From Gemella haemolysans (GTDB lineage Bacteria; Bacillota; Bacilli; Staphylococcales; Gemellaceae), in assembly GCF_901873445.1 (NCBI RefSeq), contig NZ_CABFLN010000053.1:1-64000 (forward strand): a stretch of 64,000 nucleotides of DNA. The letters run 5' to 3'. This document shows positions 18,409 through 26,091 of the stretch, one piece after another. Position 1 is the first letter of the stretch, and the number at the start of each line of letters is the position of its first letter. The translations under genes and the position numbers were made by a program. The notes beneath the pieces are model-generated. The model was not told where the DNA came from. It saw only the letters and a program-made list of their open reading frames with translations, and did not search any database.

Positions 18409-21171
18409 TTATTTCACATCCTCACTTATTTTTCGTTGTAATTCATAAAGAAGATTGAAAGCCTGCATTGGTGTTGTTTCTAAGAAATTTACACTTTCTA
18501 ATTGCTTTTTGATTTCATCAAATTTCTCATTATCTCCATCGAAATCCAATTGTAATTTCGCATAATTTTTCTTTGATTTCTCTTCAGCTTTTAATTGTTT
18601 TCTAATAGTTTTCTCTAATTCTTCTTTAAGTTCTTTTTCTAATTCAGAACGAAGCTGTATTCTTAGAGACTCTTCATCTACATTTACAACTTCTTCTTTA
18701 ACTACTCTACTGCTATATTCTTGTTCAAGTTCTTGACGTAATTTTTCTCTTAGTTTTTCTTCAGATTCTTGTGATGAATTTTCATTTAATAATACCTTAT
18801 TATATCTAGCATTATCAACAAGATCCTCACTACCTTTATTCCCACTTTCTAATTCTCTTAATATTTTATTAGCACCTACGATAACATCTTCTGGTAGATG
18901 GGCAAGTTGAGCAACATGAATACCATAACTCTTCTCGATAGGTCCTTCATTAATTTTATATAAGAAAATTAGTTTTCCATGATCTTCTTTTGCAGAAACA
19001 TGGATATTCTTTATTCCCTGGGTAATATTTTCTAACTTTGTAAGCTCATGATAGTGAGTTGAGAATAATGTTTTACATTTAATAGTATTATTAATATATT
19101 CTAATATTGATTGAGCTAAGGCAATACCGTCATACGTCGATGTTCCACGACCAATTTCATCAAAAATTAATAATGAATTTGCAGTAGATTCGACTAAAGC
19201 ATTCTTCGCCTCAATCATCTCAACCATAAACGTCGATTTCCCTCCAGCAAGATCATCACTCGCACCTATTCTCGTAAATATTTTATCAAAAATCGGTAAA
19301 TTCGCAGAAGTCGCTGGAACAAATGATCCAATTTGTGCAAGAATCACAATAAGAGCGAGTTGTCTCATATAAGTAGATTTACCAGACATATTAGGCCCTG
19401 TAATAAGCAAGATATTATTATCTTTGTCTACTTTGCAATCATTACTAATATAACTATCAGCACTTACATTTCTTTCAACAATCGGGTGACGACCATCAAC
19501 AATATCGATAACATTATTATCATTGAATTCAGGTTTAACATAATCATATTCTTCCGCTACATCAGATAATGAAACGAACACATCAATATCACTTAAAGTA
19601 TTCGCAACTCTTTGTAATCTTACGATATAATTATGAATCTTCGTCTTAACTTCTTGGAATAATTGTAATTCTAACTCTTCTATTTTCGTTTTAGAATTTA
19701 CGATGTGTTCTTCAACTTTTTTCAGTTCTTCAGATACGAATCTCTCACAATTAGAAAGTGTTTGTTTCCTATGATAACCTAGTTCAGTTGGATCTATAGT
19801 CTTAAGCCCTACTTTAGATACTTCGATAAAGTAACCGAAAATCTTATTGTATCCAACTTTTAGATTTTTAATCCCTGTTCTCTCTTTTTCACGTTCTTCG
19901 ATTTCTAGTAAAATTCTATTTCCGTTTTTACTAGCATTTTTATAACCATCTAATTCTTCATTAAAGCCTAATTTAATTACATTACCTTCTTTAACAGTCT
20001 GACCAGCTTCTTCATGGATTGTTGCTTCAAGATAGTCGTATAAATCTGTTAATTCATCGATGTTCTCTGCAATATCTTTTAATTTATTAGATTTAAATCC
20101 TAATAATAATTTCTTGATTTCTGGTATTTGACCCAATGTTTTCTTTAAATTTATTAATTCCTTAGGACTTACAATATTATAAGAAACTTTTGTAGAAATC
20201 CTCTCAAGGTCATATACTTCTTTTAAACTAGTTTTAACATCCGCCTTTTCGAAATAATGTTTTGTAAAATCTTCTACGATTTCCTGACGTTTTTTAATTT
20301 CTTTAAGATCTAGCAGTGGATTTTCTAACCATTTTTTTAGTTTTCTTGATCCCGCTGCTGTTGATGTTTTATCTACAATGCTAAGAAGAGAGCCTTTCTT
20401 TCCACTATTAGCCATATTCTGAGTAACTTCTAAGTTTTTTAACGAATAGTTCGTCATATAAACAAACTTATCTTTAAAATATACTTCAAAATCTTTAAGA
20501 CTTGAAATATCTTTATTTTGAGTTTTTTCAATGTAATCTAAAAGAACATCACATGCTACACGTAGATTGTTGTCAGTAAGATTACTTGTTTTTTCCTTAT
20601 TAATATCAGTATTTAATTCAACCTCAGTAATATAAGCACTAATATCCAACTCTTGATCTTTTATGCTAATTACTTCTTTAATATTATTTTTTAGTACTTC
20701 ATCTTGTAGGTCAGCCATAGTTTTTAGTACAGTACAACGGCTATCACCAGTCATAATATCGCAAAATGCGAAGTATATATTATTATCATTCACATATGCA
20801 CTACCTAAGTAGTTATTCTCATCGTAGTTTTTGTAGTTCATGTAAGTCCCTGGTGTGATTACCTGAACTACCTTACGCTCTACGATTTTCCCTTGACCAG
20901 GTTCAGAAACTTGTTCACATATAGCTACTTTATATCCGTTATTAACTAAAGTATCAATGTAAGTAGCTGATGAATGAAATGGAACTCCGCACATAGGAAT
21001 TTTTTCAGCTCCTCCATCACGAGCAGTTAAAGTTATTTCTAATATTTTTGACGCTCTAGTCGCATCTTCAAAGAACATCTCATAAAAATCACCAAGACGG
21101 TAAAATACGAACGTGTCCTGATAATCTTTTTTTATCTTCAGATATTGTTCTATCATTGGAGTATATTTCAT
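18409..21171 (-). CDS. mutS: DNA mismatch repair protein MutS
   Basis: 920 aa, longer than the usual 850-880. Residues 1-110 form the mismatch-binding domain with the FYRLGDFYEMF motif carrying the intercalating Phe and the Glu. The Walker A GPNMSGKST lies near residue 594 and FDEIGRGTS follows. Extra length lies in a Lys/Glu-rich coiled stretch (~800-880; ELEKELKEELEK) before the C-terminal helices. First gene of mutS-mutL-miaA; no strong promoter was assigned upstream. Confidence 0.96.
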   Translation of the reverse strand: MKYTPMIEQYLKIKKDYQDTFVFYRLGDFYEMFFEDATRASKILEITLTARDGGAEKIPMCGVPFHSSATYIDTLVNNGYKVAICEQVSEPGQGKIVERKVVQVITPGTYMNYKNYDENNYLGSAYVNDNNIYFAFCDIMTGDSRCTVLKTMADLQDEVLKNNIKEVISIKDQELDISAYITEVELNTDINKEKTSNLTDNNLRVACDVLLDYIEKTQNKDISSLKDFEVYFKDKFVYMTNYSLKNLEVTQNMANSGKKGSLLSIVDKTSTAAGSRKLKKWLENPLLDLKEIKKRQEIVEDFTKHYFEKADVKTSLKEVYDLERISTKVSYNIVSPKELINLKKTLGQIPEIKKLLLGFKSNKLKDIAENIDELTDLYDYLEATIHEEAGQTVKEGNVIKLGFNEELDGYKNASKNGNRILLEIEEREKERTGIKNLKVGYNKIFGYFIEVSKVGLKTIDPTELGYHRKQTLSNCERFVSEELKKVEEHIVNSKTKIEELELQLFQEVKTKIHNYIVRLQRVANTLSDIDVFVSLSDVAEEYDYVKPEFNDNNVIDIVDGRHPIVERNVSADSYISNDCKVDKDNNILLITGPNMSGKSTYMRQLALIVILAQIGSFVPATSANLPIFDKIFTRIGASDDLAGGKSTFMVEMIEAKNALVESTANSLLIFDEIGRGTSTYDGIALAQSILEYINNTIKCKTLFSTHYHELTKLENITQGIKNIHVSAKEDHGKLIFLYKINEGPIEKSYGIHVAQLAHLPEDVIVGANKILRELESGNKGSEDLVDNARYNKVLLNENSSQESEEKLREKLRQELEQEYSSRVVKEEVVNVDEESLRIQLRSELEKELKEELEKTIRKQLKAEEKSKKNYAKLQLDFDGDNEKFDEIKKQLESVNFLETTPMQAFNLLYELQRKISEDVK

Positions 21172-21343
21172 CTTAAAAGTTCCTTTCTCTTTATTTCTTC
21201 CATGTATTTATAACATATATAATTTTAGCATAAAACGTTATTTTTTAGTAGTGTGAGATGTGGGAAAACAAATAAAAGCTAAAAATAAGCTATGAAAATA
21301 ATTTACAATCTTCTCACTATTCCTAAAATTAATCTTTTGATAA

Positions 21344-21372
21344 TTGATTATTAAATTTTTATTTGATATAAT
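21344..21372 (+). promoter_or_regulatory. Promoter of holin-like toxin copy 1
   Basis: TTGATT (21344-21349), 17 nt, TATAAT (21367-21372) preceded by TG. The same sequence and spacing recur at 22081-22109 in front of copy 2. Confidence 0.8.
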
Positions 21373-21478
21373 CAGGTTGGATAGAGAAGTTATGGAGTGT
21401 AATATCTTCTAAATATGGATTGCGGTAGTCGTTTATTTTTCAAAGTCAAAGACTGAAGAAAAATATTACGAATATCGT

Positions 21479-21562
21479 ATGCAACAGGAACTTAAAAAGA
21501 AGGTGCTAAAAATTAGCAACTTCTTTTTTCTAGTTCCCACTGCTGTGGCTACTTCAATATGA
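21479..21562 (+). CDS. 27-codon leader ORF upstream of toxin copy 1
   Basis: ATG at 21479 to TGA at 21560-21562, overlapping the next ATG as ATGA. The ORF runs across a hairpin with a T-rich 3' arm (21487-21537). This ~124 bp leader insert is missing from copy 2, where a 6-codon ORF (22155-22175) ends in the same ATGA overlap. Coding status is unproven, but the arrangement suggests translation-coupled or attenuation control. Confidence 0.35.
   Translation: MQQELKKKVLKISNFFFLVPTAVATSI
21487..21537 (+). terminator. Terminator-like hairpin in the toxin copy 1 leader
   Basis: GGAACT/AGTTCC outer pairs and AAAGAAG.TGCTAA/TTAGCA.CTTCTTT inner pairs form one long stem around a 3-4 nt loop. T-rich sequence in the 3' arm could terminate transcription before the toxin ORF. 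Confidence 0.5.
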
Positions 21563-21723
21563 AAGGGGCTGATGCTTATGCTCATAAGTATCAAAGTCTT
21601 GGAGAAAGGAGTAGCAAGTTGTCAGCTTGCGAAATCATACAGACGATTATTGGAATAAATCTTTTAATTGTTTCAGTAGTTAGTGCCTGTATTGTAGCGT
21701 TAAAAAAAGACAATAAAAAATAA
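21559..21723 (+). CDS. Putative holin-like type I toxin, copy 1
   Basis: 54 aa from ATG 21559, or 34 aa from TTG 21619, which has its own SD (GGAG, 7 nt upstream). The 34-residue core has one hydrophobic helix (IIGINLLIVSVVSACIVAL) and a basic tail KKDNKK. This matches the general form of Hol_Tox / TxpA-like membrane toxins of type I toxin-antitoxin loci. A second ORF of 28 codons (21572-21658) overlaps in another frame with SD AAAGGGG and is also kept in copy 2. The mRNA ends at or beyond a hairpin at 21719-21755 and is opposed by an antisense promoter at 21813-21841. Toxicity is inferred from form and context. Confidence 0.65.
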   Translation: MKGADAYAHKYQSLGERSSKLSACEIIQTIIGINLLIVSVVSACIVALKKDNKK

Positions 21724-21755
21724 CCATCTTTAACTTTAGCACGTAGATGGTTATT
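21719..21755. terminator. Bidirectional terminator, toxin copy 1 and antisense RNA
   Basis: AATAACCATCT pairs with AGATGGTTATT. On the minus strand it is followed by six T. On the plus strand the T run is poor, so toxin mRNA may extend further into the antisense region. Confidence 0.75.
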
Positions 21756-21806
21756 TAAATTAAATTTAACCTAAGCTACCGTCTTTAAAACGGCTCTCTC
21801 TTTTAT
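21719..21806 (-). ncRNA. Predicted antisense antitoxin RNA, copy 1
   Basis: Predicted from a promoter (21841-21813) and the terminator at 21755-21719; about 88 nt, with a small CCGT/ACGG hairpin near its 5' end. It overlaps the toxin mRNA 3' region. The same layout and the conserved word GAGAGAGCCGTTT occur in copy 2. By analogy with RatA/SR4-type RNAs it would pair with and silence the toxin mRNA. Confidence 0.55.
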
Positions 21807-21812
21807 ATTTAT

Positions 21813-21841
21813 ATTCTAGCATATGTGAAATAAGAATGCAA
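21813..21841 (-). promoter_or_regulatory. Antisense RNA promoter, copy 1
   Basis: Minus strand TTGCAT (21841-21836), 17 nt, TAGAAT (21818-21813), extended by TG upstream of the -10. Same boxes and spacing in copy 2. Confidence 0.7.
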
Positions 21842-21882
21842 TAATTTTATTACCAGATTAACTTTCCCATAAAATTTTCCTT

Positions 21883-21966
21883 TTACTTTGCAAACATTAT
21901 CCATAATAATTGAGCAACACTTATAGACTCACACAGCATGAAAATTAACGTATTTTTACTCGACAT
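21883..21966 (-). CDS. 27-codon hydrophobic ORF between the two toxin loci
   Basis: Reads from ATG 21966 to TAA 21883, preceded by a very strong SD (AGGAGGGG, 5 nt spacer). The peptide starts MSSKNTLIFML and is largely hydrophobic with a Lys C-terminus. A TATAAT-like -10 lies about 20 nt above the SD, but no good -35. Its place between two toxin-antitoxin copies suggests a further small membrane peptide; function unknown. Confidence 0.35.
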   Translation of the reverse strand: MSSKNTLIFMLCESISVAQLLWIMFAK

Positions 21967-22080
21967 ACTTTCCCCTCCTAAAAATACTTTATTATAAATT
22001 TATCTCATCATATTATCTTTAAAATTTGCATACACTATTAAATTTTTTATATTCCCATACTGTAGTAACTCTTCTGTCAA

Positions 22081-22109
22081 TTGATTATTAAATTTTTATT
22101 TGATATAAT
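22081..22109 (+). promoter_or_regulatory. Promoter of holin-like toxin copy 2
   Basis: TTGATT (22081-22086), 17 nt, TATAAT (22104-22109), identical to copy 1 including the spacer. Confidence 0.8.
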
Positions 22110-22171
22110 CAAGTTGGGGAGAGAAGTTAAGGAGAGTAATATCTTCTAATAAGGATGGTGGCTACTTCAAT

Positions 22172-22336
22172 ATGAAAGGGGCTGATGCTTATGCTCATAA
22201 GTATCGAAATCTTGAAGAAAGGAGTAGCAAATTGTCAGCTTACGAAATCATACAAACAATTATTGGAATAAATCTATTGATTGTTACAATAGTTGGAGTA
22301 TGTATCTCAGCATTAAAAAAAGACAATAAAAAATAA
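22172..22336 (+). CDS. Putative holin-like type I toxin, copy 2
   Basis: 54 aa from ATG 22172 or 34 aa from TTG 22232 with SD GGAG. The core reads SAYEIIQTIIGINLLIV then a basic KKDNKK tail; it differs from copy 1 at a handful of residues in the hydrophobic part while the helix character is kept. The 62 nt leader lacks the extra hairpin of copy 1. The terminator (22332-22377) has a proper T run, and an antisense promoter converges from 22462. Two linked copies with parallel promoters argue for a maintained functional unit and against chance ORFs. Confidence 0.65.
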   Translation: MKGADAYAHKYRNLEERSSKLSAYEIIQTIIGINLLIVTIVGVCISALKKDNKK

Positions 22337-22377
22337 CCATCTTTTAAACTTTGAACAGGTTAAGATGGTTATTTTTT
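22332..22377. terminator. Bidirectional terminator, toxin copy 2
   Basis: AATAACCATCTT (22332-22343) pairs with AAGATGGTTATT (22362-22373), T-rich on both outer sides. Confidence 0.8.
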
Positions 22378-22427
22378 AATAACATTTTAATCAGAGTCAC
22401 CGTCTTTGAAACGGCTCTCTCTTTCAT
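22332..22427 (-). ncRNA. Predicted antisense antitoxin RNA, copy 2
   Basis: Defined by the promoter at 22462-22434 and the terminator; about 96 nt. Shares the GAGAGAGCCGTTT...GACGG segment with copy 1 but differs downstream, which could limit cross-talk between the two pairs. Confidence 0.55.
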
Positions 22428-22433
22428 ACTTTT

Positions 22434-22462
22434 ATTCTAACATAAATAAATTTAGAATGCAA
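22434..22462 (-). promoter_or_regulatory. Antisense RNA promoter, copy 2
   Basis: Minus strand TTGCAT (22462-22457), 17 nt, TAGAAT (22439-22434), with TG one base upstream of the -10. Confidence 0.7.
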
Positions 22463-22552
22463 TATTTTTGATAAACAGTAAATATACATATAAACTATTT
22501 ATTTTTAAGAATAAGTTGTTCCATTGTATAATTACATCAAAGGAGTTGACTT

Positions 22553-23836
22553 ATGTTAAATTTCATAAAAAATAAAACAAATTTATCAATATTGATATTT
22601 TATTTTATATTTAGTTTTTCTAGTTTATTATTTATAATACTAGCTGAATATAACAACAATAAAACACCATCACTATTCCTAAAACAATTTGTTTTTTATT
22701 TAATTGGTTTTGGAATAATATATCTACTTCAAAAGATACCAGTAAATTATATCGAAAAATTTTCAATAGCATTTTATTTATTTGCTTTGGTTCTTTTAGT
22801 TGGTATATTTTTAGTCCCACCTACTCTTGCCCCAATTGTTAATGGTTCTCGAAGTTGGTATAACTTTAGAATATTTACATTACAGCCCTCAGAATTTAGT
22901 AAAATAGCTACTGTAGCAATGGTTAGTATGCTTATTAAAGAAAAGAGTTTTAAAGAAAACACAGATACAATTAAACTTTTAAAAATAGCTTTAATAATTT
23001 CTATACCTTTTATACTAGTTTTAAAAGAAAATGACTTAGGAAACGGATTGTTTTTCATCTTTTTATTCCTAGGATTAGTCTTCTTAGTTTGCAACAAAGG
23101 TAAAACGTTATTTAGAATTTATTCAGTAGTTATTGCAGGTCTAGCAATTATTATTCTAGCAGCACTATACTTCCCGAGGTTACTTAGCTTAGTTGGTTTA
23201 AAATCTTATCAGCTAAATCGTATTTTATCATGGCTAAATCCTGAAGCATATAAGTTAGATTATTCTTACCAGATTACTCAAGTTCTTAGGGAAATTAAAC
23301 TAGGTGGTTTAACTGGTACATTTGTTAAAAATAAAAACTATATAGACGAACAATTTAATGATTTTATTTTCTCTATAATCGCAAAAAACTTTGGATTTAT
23401 AGGTGCAGCAATATTCTTATTTATCTTCTTCATCTTTGTTCTGAGACTATTTAATATAATGAAAAAATGTGAACAAGGTAACTATAGCTACTACTTCATT
23501 CTTCTTAGTATTTGTAGCTTTTGCTTTTCATTTTTCATCAATATATTCTCAACACTGAGCATTATTCCAGTTATCGGTATTAGTATGCCGTTTATTAGTT
23601 ACGGCGGAAGTTCACTTATTGCAAATAGTATTCTATTCGGAATAATAGTAAAAATTCATGCGACAATACAAGAAGAATATATGGAAGATGAATACTATGA
23701 TGACTACGAAGAAGATTATGATGAGGTCCAATATGAAGACGACTATGATCCATTAGAACCTGTATATGAAAATAATAACAATCGATATTATGAGGAAGAA
23801 CCTCAACAATTTCGTCGAAGTAAAAGAAAAAGATAA
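22553..23836 (+). CDS. FtsW/RodA/SpoVE family peptidoglycan polymerase
   Basis: 427 aa with about 10 membrane segments in residues 10-365. Family signatures are GSRSWYNF near residue 98, LQPSEFSKIA near 110, a KENDLG loop near 162 and GISMPFISYGGSS near 345. SEDS proteins polymerise glycan strands together with a class B PBP. Sequence and solitary position do not settle RodA versus FtsW. Oddity: the last ~60 residues form a cytoplasmic tail extremely rich in Asp, Glu and Tyr (DDYEEDYDEVQYEDDYD), ending in a basic RRSKRKR. SD AAAGGAG precedes the ATG. Confidence 0.88.
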   Translation: MLNFIKNKTNLSILIFYFIFSFSSLLFIILAEYNNNKTPSLFLKQFVFYLIGFGIIYLLQKIPVNYIEKFSIAFYLFALVLLVGIFLVPPTLAPIVNGSRSWYNFRIFTLQPSEFSKIATVAMVSMLIKEKSFKENTDTIKLLKIALIISIPFILVLKENDLGNGLFFIFLFLGLVFLVCNKGKTLFRIYSVVIAGLAIIILAALYFPRLLSLVGLKSYQLNRILSWLNPEAYKLDYSYQITQVLREIKLGGLTGTFVKNKNYIDEQFNDFIFSIIAKNFGFIGAAIFLFIFFIFVLRLFNIMKKCEQGNYSYYFILLSICSFCFSFFINIFSTLSIIPVIGISMPFISYGGSSLIANSILFGIIVKIHATIQEEYMEDEYYDDYEEDYDEVQYEDDYDPLEPVYENNNNRYYEEEPQQFRRSKRKR

Positions 23837-23873
23837 AAAATGTGGATAGAAACTTTTCTATCCACATTTTTTT
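23835..23873. terminator. Bidirectional terminator
   Basis: AAAAAATGTGGATAGAAA pairs with TTTCTATCCACATTTTTT, serving the convergent SEDS and M42 peptidase genes. Confidence 0.9.
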
Positions 23874-24933
23874 ATTTTCTTACATCTTCAATGAACTTAT
23901 CATCGATAGTTTCAATTAGTTTCCCTAAAATTGCTTTGGCAGCATAATAATCTCGAATATCAAATACCGCATTATGAGTATGAATATAACGAGCACAAAT
24001 ACCAATTACAGTAGTTGGAACTCCATTTAAAGCTTGGTGAATGTTACCAGCATCTGTTCCACCTGGTGAAGTGAAGTATTGATACTTAATTCCATTTTCT
24101 TCTGCAAGAGCTACGATTTTTTCTCTCATATTCGCACGAAGAACCATAGTTCTATCTACTAATCTTACTAAGAAACCTTGTCCTAAACGACCATTACTAG
24201 TTTCCTTTCCATCCATATCATTTGCTGGACTACAGTCTACAACAAAACATACATCTGGTTTAATCATATTAGCAGCAATAGTTGCACCACGAAGACCCAC
24301 TTCTTCTTGAACGGTAGCACACACTACTAAATTAAAATCTAACTCTTTTTCTGCAAATTGTTCCAAAATCTCTGTAATAATTACACATCCATAACGATTA
24401 TCGACAGCCTTACTCATAAATCTGTGTTCAGTAAGTTGTTCAAAAGTTGTTTTTGGAGTAACAAAAGCACCTTCACGAATTCCCATCGCTAATGCTTCTT
24501 CTCTTGATGAAGCACCAACATCGATAGTCATATCACTAATTTTTACATTTTGTGCTACACCTGCAGTAAAGTGTTTAGGAATAGATCCAATTACACCTGT
24601 GAATTTTTTTCCTTCATATGAAGTTACTGTATATGTTTGAGCTAAAAGAACATCTTCTCTAAAACCACCAAGTGTTTCAAACTTAAGCATACCATTTGGC
24701 AGTACCTTAGTTACGATGAAGCCAACTTCATCCATATGCGCTGAAATCATAACAGTTTTAGCATCTTCTTTTTTTGATTTCTTAATAGCATAGATTCCAC
24801 CAAGATTATCATACTTAATCTCATCAGCATATTTAGATAAATTTTCTTCTAAATATTTTGAAATTTCACTCTCAAATCCTGATGTCCCGTCTAACATTGT
24901 TAATTCTCTGAATCTTTCTATTGATTTACTCAT
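23872..24933 (-). CDS. M42 family metallopeptidase (glutamyl/deblocking aminopeptidase type)
   Basis: 353 aa cytoplasmic co-catalytic zinc peptidase. Visible ligands and catalytic motifs: HMDEVG (~65-70), AVDNRYGC (~175), the catalytic QEEVGLRGA (~208-216), DCSPANDMDG (~232) and GGTDAGNIH (~295), with RYIHTHNAVFD near the C-terminus. Members trim N-terminal residues from peptides, forming tetrahedral dodecamers. Same family as B. subtilis YtoP/YsdC and streptococcal PepA; substrate preference is not readable here. Gene stop lies in the shared terminator. Confidence 0.92.
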   Translation of the reverse strand: MSKSIERFRELTMLDGTSGFESEISKYLEENLSKYADEIKYDNLGGIYAIKKSKKEDAKTVMISAHMDEVGFIVTKVLPNGMLKFETLGGFREDVLLAQTYTVTSYEGKKFTGVIGSIPKHFTAGVAQNVKISDMTIDVGASSREEALAMGIREGAFVTPKTTFEQLTEHRFMSKAVDNRYGCVIITEILEQFAEKELDFNLVVCATVQEEVGLRGATIAANMIKPDVCFVVDCSPANDMDGKETSNGRLGQGFLVRLVDRTMVLRANMREKIVALAEENGIKYQYFTSPGGTDAGNIHQALNGVPTTVIGICARYIHTHNAVFDIRDYYAAKAILGKLIETIDDKFIEDVRK

Positions 24934-24937
24934 TTTC

Positions 24938-25207
24938 TTATACCTCTTTTATGTACTCTATTATTTCCGTTTCTTTATCATATCGAACTTCGTACTTGAT
25001 ATTGTCGTTATCAAAATAAAACATTAAATATGGATTTTCTTTTAGATTCAATGTATAACTATCAATTACATCATACCCTAATGCGATTAGTTTATTTCTA
25101 CATCTATCTATATGATCGTTATCTAACTCTTGTTCCTCTGTTTTTTGATAAATACGATATCCAGCATAAGCTGCTGCTAATGGAACTAGTATTTTTCTAA
25201 ATTTCAT
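24938..25207 (-). CDS. Small N-terminally anchored protein, unknown
   Basis: 89 aa, not recognised. Residues 1-20 (MKFRKILVPLAAAYAGYRIY) could be a membrane anchor. The rest is acidic, with a pattern of short strands reminiscent of a PepSY-like fold but without a firm motif. It starts 10 bp after the 2-oxoacid oxidoreductase beta gene ends and ends 4 bp before the M42 peptidase start, so it is probably co-transcribed with both. Confidence 0.7.
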   Translation of the reverse strand: MKFRKILVPLAAAYAGYRIYQKTEEQELDNDHIDRCRNKLIALGYDVIDSYTLNLKENPYLMFYFDNDNIKYEVRYDKETEIIEYIKEV

Positions 25208-25217
25208 ATATTACCTC

Positions 25218-26090
25218 TTATCTGAATTCATCACATAACGAATTAAATAATTCCTCACTAAATTCTAAATTCTGATGAGCAATTGGCTCGTCTCGTTTAT
25301 AATTACGTAAAGTATCTTCATAATGAGGTTTTTTCTCATTTTTATAAATTACCCCTGTTACAAGGTCATTATACTCTTCTAATACTCTATACGCTTCCAA
25401 TTTATTAGTATTGTCATAACCTTCGATATCAGAAAGTTTAGTTAAATTTTCCTTATACCAAGCTGGTGTATTTTTGTAGTTGTAAGTTTTACATGGACTA
25501 AATACGTTAACTAGTGAGAAACCATCGTGATTAACCGCTTCTTCGAAAATTTGCATCATCTCTTTCATGTCACCAGTAAATGCTTGTGCTAGGAATGTTA
25601 CTTCACAAGATAAGGCAATTTTCATCGCTGATAATGGTTTTTCCATTACCCCTTCTAAAGTTGTAGTCGTTACTAAACCTTCATCAGACTTAGGAGACAT
25701 TTGCCCTTTAGTTAAGGCATAAAGTTGATTATCCATTACTACGTAAGTCATGTTTACATTACGTTTCATAGCGTGAACAGCATGCCCTATACCGATAGCA
25801 TATCCATCACCATCTCCACCCATTGCAAAAACTGTTAAATCTTGGTTCGCCAATTTAATACCTTGTGCAATCGGTAATGAACGACCGTGTAATCCTTGTA
25901 CACCATATGCTTTTGTATATCCACTAATTTTACCAGAACATCCAATCCCTGCAGAAATTACGACATTCTCTGGTTTAATCCCTAAGTTAACAACAGCTCT
26001 ATTTATACCCGCAAGTACCGAGAAGTCTCCACAACCGGCACACCAATCGGGCTTAACATCATTTTTATAATCTTTTAATGTTACTTTCAA
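25218..26090 (-). CDS. korB: 2-oxoacid:ferredoxin oxidoreductase, beta subunit
   Basis: 290 aa. Binds thiamine diphosphate and a [4Fe-4S] cluster. The cluster Cys motif WCAGCGDF is at ~15-22, a further Cys lies in GIGCSGK (~50), and the TPP/Mg motif GDGDGYAIG is near residue 92. With the alpha/gamma subunit it oxidises 2-oxoglutarate or a related 2-oxoacid to acyl-CoA, passing electrons to ferredoxin. One base separates it from korA. The kor name follows the Bacillales two-subunit type; pyruvate or branched-chain specificity is not excluded. Confidence 0.9.
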   Translation of the reverse strand: MKVTLKDYKNDVKPDWCAGCGDFSVLAGINRAVVNLGIKPENVVISAGIGCSGKISGYTKAYGVQGLHGRSLPIAQGIKLANQDLTVFAMGGDGDGYAIGIGHAVHAMKRNVNMTYVVMDNQLYALTKGQMSPKSDEGLVTTTTLEGVMEKPLSAMKIALSCEVTFLAQAFTGDMKEMMQIFEEAVNHDGFSLVNVFSPCKTYNYKNTPAWYKENLTKLSDIEGYDNTNKLEAYRVLEEYNDLVTGVIYKNEKKPHYEDTLRNYKRDEPIAHQNLEFSEELFNSLCDEFR

Positions 26091-26091
26091 A

